DNA of 64,000 nucleotides. It comes from Bacteroidia bacterium. GTDB taxonomy: Bacteria; Bacteroidota; Bacteroidia; B-17B0; Aurantibacillaceae. Within the stretch, counting starts at the first letter, position 1. The number at the start of each line of letters is the position of its first letter. The stretch covers positions 62,001-126,000 of the forward strand of contig JAEUTN010000008.1 of assembly GCA_016787895.1 (NCBI GenBank), read 5' to 3'. This document shows, one piece after another, positions 24,383 through 31,163 of this stretch. Under the pieces are notes generated by a model. That model was not told the DNA's origin. It saw only the letters and a list, made by a program, of their open reading frames with translations, and searched no databases. Both the position numbers and the translations under genes were made by a program.

Positions 24383-25564
24383 TTATTTTTGATTTAGTAT
24401 TTCCTGATACACTACTTTTAATTCCTGTGCAATCTCCGCTTCGCTATACCTCTCCGTAACAAAATTACGAAGTGTGGTTTTGTTATAAACTTCTTTGTTC
24501 TCCTCCATATCCAATATCGCGGCACACAATTGTCCTTCGTTTTTGGCTGGCACTTTAAGGCCCAATTCCGGACCCAGTGTATTCGCCAGTCCACCACATT
24601 CGCTGCAAATCACCGGCAGTCCGCAGGCCAGGGCCTCGCCAATCACCACCCCAAAGGATTCGTAATTGCTGAACAGGATGAGGGCTTTGCTTTGATTAAA
24701 TAATACAGCCAGTTCTTCAGCATTGCATTTGCCTTTGAACTGCACTTTGTTTTGAAGGGCATTTTGTTTTACATAGTCCCGAAGTTCTGGTTGGTTTTCT
24801 TCCCCTCCCACTAAAAGTAAATTCAATTCCGGTTTTTTTTCCAGGGCTTTTTTAAAGGCGCGCAGAAGGCCCAGGGTGTTTTTTTGTCGTGGATCGAAGG
24901 TGGAGACGTGGATGAAGCTTGACCCTTCGACTCCCCCGAGGGCAGGGATTGAAAGGGGTTTGAAAATTTGGGTTTGAATCACATTGGGCAGCACTTTGTA
25001 TTTCCCCTTTAAACCATGACTTTGCATGGCCGTCATGAGATCCTGACTTACGGGTAAAATACAGGAGGCGGCTTTACATATCTTTTGCGTAAAGAGCTTT
25101 ACAAAAAAACCTTTGTAACTTCCGTCTTCTTTCATGTAACCGGTCCAGCCTTCATTCAGCACAAAAGGGATGCTGTGTTTTTTGTGTAAATGCAAAACTC
25201 CTATCCCTGCAGGCAACACCACATTAAGGTGAATCAGCTGAGGAAGACCTCGTTCCCGTTTCATGTTTTCAAAACCCAGGTCGTAGGCTTTTAACATGCG
25301 CCTGCGTTTTAACCACTGCGATAGAACTGGTATGGACAGGTTGATCTTTTTGGTGTAAACGTATTGCGTCCAAATGTTTTCCTTTTGTTCGGTCAGCACT
25401 TCTTGTTGGTGTTTTAAGTCTTGTTCTGAGGATACGTGCAGCACACTTACCTTGTGGTGAAGTGCAGCGGCCTCTACAAAATGCCGGTTAAAAATACCGT
25501 GTGTAGGATTGTTTCTGTTGGGGTACCAGGAAGAAATAAACAGGATGTGTGGTTGTGATTCCAA
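24383..25564 (-). CDS. Glycosyltransferase family 4 protein
   Basis: A 393-aa GT-B fold enzyme. The N-terminal domain starts ILFISSWYPNRNNPTHGIFNRH. The C-terminal nucleotide-sugar domain contains FIHVSTFDPRQKNTLGLLRAFK, LLLVGGEE and the GT4 signature NYESFGVVIGEALACGLPVICSECGG near residues 310-335, with the Ex7E arrangement (E317-like and E-A-L-A). Probably a capsule or exopolysaccharide glycosyltransferase working with the flippase directly downstream. Confidence 0.92.
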   Translation of the reverse strand: MESQPHILFISSWYPNRNNPTHGIFNRHFVEAAALHHKVSVLHVSSEQDLKHQQEVLTEQKENIWTQYVYTKKINLSIPVLSQWLKRRRMLKAYDLGFENMKRERGLPQLIHLNVVLPAGIGVLHLHKKHSIPFVLNEGWTGYMKEDGSYKGFFVKLFTQKICKAASCILPVSQDLMTAMQSHGLKGKYKVLPNVIQTQIFKPLSIPALGGVEGSSFIHVSTFDPRQKNTLGLLRAFKKALEKKPELNLLLVGGEENQPELRDYVKQNALQNKVQFKGKCNAEELAVLFNQSKALILFSNYESFGVVIGEALACGLPVICSECGGLANTLGPELGLKVPAKNEGQLCAAILDMEENKEVYNKTTLRNFVTERYSEAEIAQELKVVYQEILNQK

Positions 25565-26087
25565 GGCTATTCCCTTCGAAGATACAGAAGTATTTTTAGC
25601 TTAGAAATTAATTGGCTTTCTTAAGCTGTAGGTTTAAAGATTATAACCACTAAGACACTAAGGGCACTAAGGAACACTAAGATAAATTCTCTGTGTTACT
25701 CCCTGCCCGTTCGGTCAGGCGGGCCTGCCCGTTTGGTCAGGCGGGTGTGCATTACTCTGTGTACTCTGTGGTTAAAAGTTGGCAGTTATGAGTCGGCAGT
25801 GCCGGTAATAGGTGGGCTTTGATAATGGGCTTTGTCACGCCGAGTGCTGTGGCGCGCGCTTGTGCGGAGAACAGTGTATCGAGGCGGTAATGTGAGATTA
25901 AACTTCTGAAATCACTTCTCGATACGGCCCATTCCATTTGCGCAGGGGCCTACTCGAAGTGACAAAAATGGTGTTTGGAAAAGAATTGAGGTTTATCTTA
26001 ACAATTTATCAATCAATACACCTGGCCTTCTTTGTGGTTTTGCTTTAATCGTTGGAGCGGCTTAAGAGTAGCGCTGAACCTTTAGCT
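25565..26087. repeat. 520-bp gene-free gap with short repeats
   Basis: Holds ACTAAGACACTAAGGGCAC-type and CTCTGTGTACTCTGTGG-type strings that recur between genes in many bacteria, and a tandem pair of ~22 bp (GCCCGTTCGGTCAGGCGGGC then GCCCGTTTGGTCAGGCGGGT) at about 25707-25746. A second block, 25833-25965, is an imperfect inverted repeat (CTTGTCACGCCGAG ... CTACTCGAAGTGACAAA) of the same style as the block at 22.4 kb. No gene is visible. Confidence 0.65.
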
Positions 26088-26663
26088 TTACTCTAAATTA
26101 ATCGTCACTTCCAAAAGGAAGAGGGAACGTTCTTCATTGATTTTTTCGAACTCGGTGCGGAGTTTATTGCCGCTTTTCATGCCAATGGTGATGAAGCCCA
26201 GTCCTGCTCCGCCTTTCTCGCTGAGTTCGTTGGTTTCAAGGTGTTCGAGGTAATAGGTTTTAAGGTCGGCCGGGTTATCGAACGAATTGATTTTCTCGAT
26301 GTGTTTGGTCAGCTTTTCAATGGCCGCGTTTGCGATGAGGTTCGCAGTGATGATTTTCACCTGTTTACCTGTGATGTATAAAATAAAAAAGTTGTGTTTG
26401 GCTCCGTTCTGATCTCTGAAGCCATGGATAAACATGTTTTGCAGGGATTCGATGCTGATGAAAAATACTTTTTTCACCACCATTTTGGGCAGGCTTTTAT
26501 CGAGTATTTTTCCTTCTATGTCCGACTCCAGACGCGAGATGGTTTCGGAGTTGAGCACCCCGTCATAGGCCATCAATAAGGTGCCAATGCTCCTTACATA
26601 TTCCAGCTTTTTGGAAAAGACAAGGTCAAAAAACTCAGCGTCTTTATTTGCGGTCAGGCTCAC
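26088..26663 (-). CDS. SiaB family (DUF6272) protein kinase-like ATPase
   Basis: A 191-aa protein with a GHKL/HATPase-like layout. N-box SLQNMFIHG lies near residues 73-81 and a glycine box GGAGLGFITIGMKSG near 150-164. SiaB-type proteins phosphorylate anti-sigma-factor-antagonist-like partners and regulate aggregation in other bacteria. No SiaC-type partner is next to it. The start is GTG at 26663 overlapping the TAG of the deoxynucleoside kinase by one base (TAGTG), so translation is coupled. Confidence 0.82.
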   Translation of the reverse strand: MSLTANKDAEFFDLVFSKKLEYVRSIGTLLMAYDGVLNSETISRLESDIEGKILDKSLPKMVVKKVFFISIESLQNMFIHGFRDQNGAKHNFFILYITGKQVKIITANLIANAAIEKLTKHIEKINSFDNPADLKTYYLEHLETNELSEKGGAGLGFITIGMKSGNKLRTEFEKINEERSLFLLEVTINLE

Positions 26664-27280
26664 TACTTGAATAATCCGTTTAACTCAGCGTCGATCATGG
26701 CAATTACTTTTCCGAGATCTTCTTTGTTTTCAGTAAAATTAATTTCATCCACGTCCACTACCAGCATCTTCCCTCCTTCATACGAGGTACTCCAGGCCTC
26801 ATACCGCTCGTTCAGGCGCTTTAAATAATCCAAACGTATGCTGTTTTCGTACTCCCTTCCTCTTTTTTGAATTTGTTTTACCAGGGTGGGAACGCTGGCT
26901 CTGAGATAAATGATAAGGTCGGGCGCTTTTACCAAACCATCCATTAATTTAAACAAGGAAAAATAATTGTCGTGGTCGCGTGTGGTCATGAGCCCCATGG
27001 CGTGCAGGTTGGGAGCAAAAATGTAAGCGTCCTCGTATATGGTTCTATCCTGTACCACCGTATGTTTGCCTTTTCTGATTTCCAGGATTTGGTTGAAACG
27101 TGTGTTTAGAAAATAGATTTGAAGGTTAAAGGACCAACGCTGCATATCTTCATAAAAATCATTGAGATAGGGATTGTCGTCAGCGTCTTCGTAATGTGCA
27201 TGCCATTTGTAATGCTTGGCCAATAATGATGTCAAAGTGGTTTTTCCCGACCCGATATTCCCAGCAATCGCTACATGCAT
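26663..27280 (-). CDS. Deoxynucleoside kinase
   Basis: A 205-aa kinase with the P-loop GNIGSGKTT at residues 7-15, the ERS/DR-type motif DRTIYEDAYIFA near 98-109 and a lid region KRGREYENSIRLDYLKRLNERYE. These are the hallmarks of the dCK/dGK family, which phosphorylates deoxynucleosides for salvage in the cytosol; the preferred nucleoside cannot be read from sequence. First gene of a two-gene unit with the SiaB-like protein, an unusual pairing in terms of function. Confidence 0.92.
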   Translation of the reverse strand: MHVAIAGNIGSGKTTLTSLLAKHYKWHAHYEDADDNPYLNDFYEDMQRWSFNLQIYFLNTRFNQILEIRKGKHTVVQDRTIYEDAYIFAPNLHAMGLMTTRDHDNYFSLFKLMDGLVKAPDLIIYLRASVPTLVKQIQKRGREYENSIRLDYLKRLNERYEAWSTSYEGGKMLVVDVDEINFTENKEDLGKVIAMIDAELNGLFK

Positions 27281-27356
27281 ACTTTTTTGTTAAAATATTA
27301 GACTAAATTAGAAAAATAACTTACAAATACCAAAATTTTGTTGACAAACGCCATTT

Positions 27357-28403
27357 TTAAGGCCCTGAACCTGAAGATTTTGCCGGGGCCGATGGCTGCT
27401 CCTTCAGGTAGATCTCGCAAAGATTTGATATGCCACTGAGCAGCGGTATAAATTCATGCTTCAGGGTGTTATCAAGGTTTTCCCTTGAATACAGCTGCTG
27501 ATTAAAGGCGGCGCGCATTACGGAAGGACTTAACACGGCATCCCTGCCTATAAAAAAAGAGAAAAACCGTTCGATGAAAGCAACAACTTTTAAAACACTT
27601 TCCGATACCTCTATCAGCCTGCCCTTGTAATGAAAGCCCTTACGCAGGGCTTCAAACACGGCGCGATAGGTGTAATTGTTTTCAAAAACCAAAAAACGTT
27701 TTCCGAAAACTTTTTGTTTCACGAGTTGAATCATCACCGCGGCCACGTCATCCGCCATTACGTAAGCGGTTTGTCCGGCAGTAAAAAACCGGTTGCCTTT
27801 GTAGGCCTTGTGGATAAGCTCCAGGCTGCTTTGCTGCCAGAAGGCCGGAGCCAAAATCACTCCCGGATTAACGATAACGGCGTTCAAACCCTCCTCCATG
27901 CCACGCCAAACCTCACGCTCAGCGTTGTATTTGCTGATGGCATAATAACCTTCTTTTCCGGTACTTTTCCAAAATACCGATTCGTTCAGCGGCCCTATGT
28001 GCTCCGAATTATTGAGTGTGCCTATGGAACTCACATGGCAAAACTGTATGCCGGGCAGAGCCAAACACGCGTTCACCAGATTGGCGGTGCCTTGTTCGTT
28101 GATCTGGAAAAGTTTGCTGCGGTCGGAAGCCGCGAAGGACACAAAACCGGCGCAATGGTAAACGGTGTCGATGCCTTGCAAGGCGGTTTCTATGGAGAGG
28201 AGGCTCGTAAGATCCAGCTCCCTCCATTCCACTTTTTTAAATTGCTCTTCCCAATCCTCAAACTTCAGGGCGAATACCTTTTCAATGGGGAGCAATGAAC
28301 TTTTAGCCTGACGGCAAGCCACCACCATTTCGCCCTGTTTTACAAGTTCGGCAACCACATAACTGCCAAGTATTCCGCTGGCACCGGTTACAAGATTCAC
28401 CAC
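27357..28403 (-). CDS. NAD-dependent epimerase/dehydratase (extended SDR)
   Basis: A 348-aa extended short-chain dehydrogenase. The Rossmann motif TGASGILGSY is at residues 6-15 and the catalytic YxxxK is YAISK near 155. The region CHVSSIGTLNNSE and the downstream LNAVIVNPGVILAP match the DFR/3beta-HSD-like subgroup. The start is GTG at 28403. It directly abuts the PAP2-like gene, with one-nt spacing, and gpsA is next, suggesting a lipid or glycerophospholipid-related operon; the substrate is unknown. Confidence 0.88.
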   Translation of the reverse strand: MVNLVTGASGILGSYVVAELVKQGEMVVACRQAKSSLLPIEKVFALKFEDWEEQFKKVEWRELDLTSLLSIETALQGIDTVYHCAGFVSFAASDRSKLFQINEQGTANLVNACLALPGIQFCHVSSIGTLNNSEHIGPLNESVFWKSTGKEGYYAISKYNAEREVWRGMEEGLNAVIVNPGVILAPAFWQQSSLELIHKAYKGNRFFTAGQTAYVMADDVAAVMIQLVKQKVFGKRFLVFENNYTYRAVFEALRKGFHYKGRLIEVSESVLKVVAFIERFFSFFIGRDAVLSPSVMRAAFNQQLYSRENLDNTLKHEFIPLLSGISNLCEIYLKEQPSAPAKSSGSGP

Positions 28404-29048
28404 CTAAAGGATATAATGAAAGGAAATTTGACGCAAGGTAAAAAACAAAGTGCTTTGCACCATCAGGCCAAGACCAAAACCCGAGAGTAATTCTCCATAC
28501 CCATGCTCCCCCAGATATAGTCTGGCAGAAGCGACTGCACCTGAGATTAGAATTACCGCAATATAAAGCGGTGTCAGGTCGATTTTGAGGAGCCAGGACA
28601 CTGAAATGAGAACTCCCAGCAATCCACCCAAACCCACCATGTGCGCCGAAATTTTATAACGCAGGTTAATGAGAGCCGTTGCTACTATTGCAATGCCGGC
28701 GCCAAATAAAAACAACTTCAGGGTGTTCCAAATATTAATTTCAAGCAAGAGGTATACCAAACCAAAATAAAAAAGCGAAGTAATCAGGTAAGGGAATCCT
28801 CTTTCATCGCGATTACTTAATAGAAATGACGGTATGCGCCTGAGTTTATAAAGAAGGTAGATGTTTAATATTGGAAGTAAAAACGACATCATAAACACCA
28901 GCAGGGTCATTCTCCATTTTACGGGATAGGGTGTGAGAAAATCGTAAACCGAGTCTTTCAAACCAAACATCAGCAATGCGCAGCCATAGGTGGCCATGAG
29001 CAGGGGATGAAAAAGAACCGTAAGTAAAAACGAAAGGGCTCTCAGCAC
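28404..29048 (-). CDS. PAP2-like integral membrane protein
   Basis: A 214-aa protein with about six membrane helices. The segments YKISAHMVGLGGLLG and SARLYLGEHGYGELLSGFGLG sit where PAP2 phosphatases have PSGH and SRxxxxxHxxxD, and the second resembles the PAP2 pattern SRVYLGVHYPSD in which the last Asp is replaced here. The first KxxxxxxRP motif is not visible, so catalysis is doubtful. GTG start at 29048, nearly touching gpsA. May act on prenyl or glycerol phosphates if active. Confidence 0.65.
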   Translation of the reverse strand: MLRALSFLLTVLFHPLLMATYGCALLMFGLKDSVYDFLTPYPVKWRMTLLVFMMSFLLPILNIYLLYKLRRIPSFLLSNRDERGFPYLITSLFYFGLVYLLLEINIWNTLKLFLFGAGIAIVATALINLRYKISAHMVGLGGLLGVLISVSWLLKIDLTPLYIAVILISGAVASARLYLGEHGYGELLSGFGLGLMVQSTLFFTLRQISFHYIL

Positions 29049-29049
29049 G

Positions 29050-30042
29050 TCAGGATAATAAATTGGACAGGTTAACGATCTCTTTTTTTACCTGCCCTCC
29101 GCCGTAAATGATGTTGTAAACGGCTGTGGTGATGGGCATGTTCACTTTGTATTTTTTATTGATCTCGTGTACGCATTTTACCGCATAGTAGCCTTCGGCA
29201 ATCATGTTCATTTCGAGCTGAGCTTGTTTTACACTGTAGCCCTTGCCCAGCATGGTTCCAAACATACGGTTACGGCTGAACTGAGAATAGGCCGTTACCA
29301 AAAGGTCGCCCAGGTAGGCAGAGGCTTTGATGTCGCGATCAATGGGGTGTACCGCGTCTACAAACCGTTTGATTTCCTGAATGGCGTTACTCACCAGCAC
29401 GGCCAGAAAATTATCGCCATATCCCAAACCATGGCAAATGCCGCCTGCAACGGCCACCACGTTTTTTAATACGGCCGAATATTCCGTACCATAAATATCG
29501 TCGCTTACCGTTGATTTTAAATACCGGCAATTGAGCAGTTCACTCACGGTTTTGGCACTCCCTGCATTCACCGAAGCAACGGTTAAATAACTCAGCTTTT
29601 CCAGGGCTACTTCTTCGGCATGGCAGGGACCGGTAATGACACCAATGTTTTCAAGCGGAACATCGAAGTGTTTGTTTAAATACTCTCCCACAATTAAATT
29701 GTACTGAGGCACGATGCCTTTGATGGCTGAGAAAAAACGTTTGTCTTTCAATTCTTCCTTTTTTAGTACGGATAAGGTATCGTGCAAAAACGCGGAGGGC
29801 ACGGCTAAAATAAAATACTCGGCACTTTTAAAACACTCGGAGAGGGAGGTAAAAAAATGGATTTTTTGAATATCGAACTCCACCGAAGTCAGGTAACGGG
29901 GATTGTTCCCGAATTCCCTGAAATACTCTACGTCTTCCTGTTTTCTTTGGTACCAGTAAATGCTGTCGAGATTATTCAAGAGCAGTTTTGCAAGAGCTGT
30001 TGCCCAGCTTCCGCTTCCAATAATCGCCACACGGGGTTTCAT
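29050..30042 (-). CDS. gpsA: Glycerol-3-phosphate dehydrogenase [NAD(P)+]
   Basis: A 330-aa protein of the usual length for GpsA. The N-terminal GSGSWATALAKLL (residues 9-21) binds NAD(P), and AVLKNVVAVAGGICHGLGYGDN carries the catalytic Lys. GPCHAEEV and the C-terminal YYAVKCVHEINKKY are further signatures. It makes sn-glycerol 3-phosphate from dihydroxyacetone phosphate for phospholipid synthesis. First gene of the group gpsA, PAP2-like, SDR, which have almost no spacers. Confidence 0.97.
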   Translation of the reverse strand: MKPRVAIIGSGSWATALAKLLLNNLDSIYWYQRKQEDVEYFREFGNNPRYLTSVEFDIQKIHFFTSLSECFKSAEYFILAVPSAFLHDTLSVLKKEELKDKRFFSAIKGIVPQYNLIVGEYLNKHFDVPLENIGVITGPCHAEEVALEKLSYLTVASVNAGSAKTVSELLNCRYLKSTVSDDIYGTEYSAVLKNVVAVAGGICHGLGYGDNFLAVLVSNAIQEIKRFVDAVHPIDRDIKASAYLGDLLVTAYSQFSRNRMFGTMLGKGYSVKQAQLEMNMIAEGYYAVKCVHEINKKYKVNMPITTAVYNIIYGGGQVKKEIVNLSNLLS

Positions 30043-30062
30043 AGCTATGATTTTGGCCGAAT

Positions 30063-30749
30063 TTACACAAAATTAATCTCATGCTCGCTGAGCTCACCGC
30101 TGCCTGTGAACCGTCGGTACACCCTTACCAGGGTTACCACATCCTTAATGCAGTAATCGGCTATTTTTTTCAGGTCTTTTTCTTCATAAAAGGTTTTGGC
30201 CACCATACTACCATCCATACTGTCTTTGGGAGATGGAATGCCAAACACGTGTGCCAGAAGATTTAAGGACGTAAAGTGTTTGTAATCCCCGAATTTCCAA
30301 AGGTCCAGGGTGTCGATGTGTTTTACCTCCCAGGGTTTGAGTCCTTGTATCCTTAAAATGCCGGGTAAAGGAATATTATTGATCAAAAAGCGCCGGCACA
30401 AAAAGGGGAAGTCAAACTCCTTACCATTGTGCGCGCAGAGGGCATGGTTAACCGAATTAAACTGCTCGGTGAGCAATTTGGAAAATTGTTTGAGAATAAG
30501 TGTTTCGTTTTCATTGGCAATGGTGCTGACTGAAAATTTGCCTTTGCTGAAGATGCCAATTCCAATACACACTACCTTTGCAAATTCGGCATAGATGCCC
30601 GCTTTTACATACTGCTGCTCAGGAGAAATGTCTTTGTTGTATTGCCATTTTTTATCCCAAAGTTCTTTGGTTGTTGCATCCAGGTCCTGGTACTGATACA
30701 CCAGGGGTACCGTTTCGATGTCGAGAAATAAAATTTTATCCTGATCCAT
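30063..30749 (-). CDS. DEDDy 3'-5' exonuclease, PolB-related
   Basis: A 228-aa enzyme of the predicted PolB-type 3'-5' exonuclease family. ExoI is FLDIETVP with Asp10 and Glu12, ExoII is CAHNGKEFDFPFL with Asp near 113, and ExoIII is YCIKDVVTL with Tyr and Asp spaced as in DEDDy nucleases. It stands alone as a nuclease domain without polymerase. Probably acts in DNA repair or RNA/DNA end processing. Next to gpsA (20-nt gap). Confidence 0.9.
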   Translation of the reverse strand: MDQDKILFLDIETVPLVYQYQDLDATTKELWDKKWQYNKDISPEQQYVKAGIYAEFAKVVCIGIGIFSKGKFSVSTIANENETLILKQFSKLLTEQFNSVNHALCAHNGKEFDFPFLCRRFLINNIPLPGILRIQGLKPWEVKHIDTLDLWKFGDYKHFTSLNLLAHVFGIPSPKDSMDGSMVAKTFYEEKDLKKIADYCIKDVVTLVRVYRRFTGSGELSEHEINFV

Positions 30750-30759
30750 AAAAACACGT

Positions 30760-31161
30760 TTAAGGTTGATAATTACCGGGACTAATTTTAAAGGTATAAA
30801 TTAATTTTTTTGATTGATCGTAATACCTGTATTCAAAATTCATCTGCCTTTCCCTTAATCCGGCCAGGTCCTTATCGACCCGGATGGTGCTTAAAATGCC
30901 GGGCCACAAGGCCGTTCTGAATTGAGCCGTATCTACATTTTGTATGGATACATTCACAAGGGAATAATTGTAAATAAGCAGGGAAGGTTTGGTGAACACC
31001 ACCTTTTCGAGCCGTGTTTCTTCGTCCAGCATTTTGGGGCAATTTTTATTTATCAGCGCCACCTCTTCTTCAACTGAAGTTTCATGGTCGGTGTTGTTCT
31101 CACATGAGGTCAATACTGCAAAAACCAAAAAAACCGTTGATATGTGCCGCAGCAGTTTCAT
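30760..31161 (-). CDS. Small hypothetical lipoprotein
   Basis: A 133-aa protein with signal peptide and lipobox LTSC at residues 17-20. The mature part is an acidic linker then a beta-rich domain with a cysteine at 41 and aromatic-rich C-terminus (FEYRYYDQSKKLIYTFKI). No family recognised. It sits 10 nt before the exonuclease gene and 2 nt after the M1 peptidase stop, so it is probably co-transcribed with both. Confidence 0.75.
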   Translation of the reverse strand: MKLLRHISTVFLVFAVLTSCENNTDHETSVEEEVALINKNCPKMLDEETRLEKVVFTKPSLLIYNYSLVNVSIQNVDTAQFRTALWPGILSTIRVDKDLAGLRERQMNFEYRYYDQSKKLIYTFKISPGNYQP

Positions 31162-31163
31162 GC

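Noticed and set aside
27630-28298. 222-codon plus-strand frame opposite the SDR gene
   Set aside because: Shadow of the epimerase/dehydratase gene, which has its Rossmann motif and YxxxK in the minus frame.
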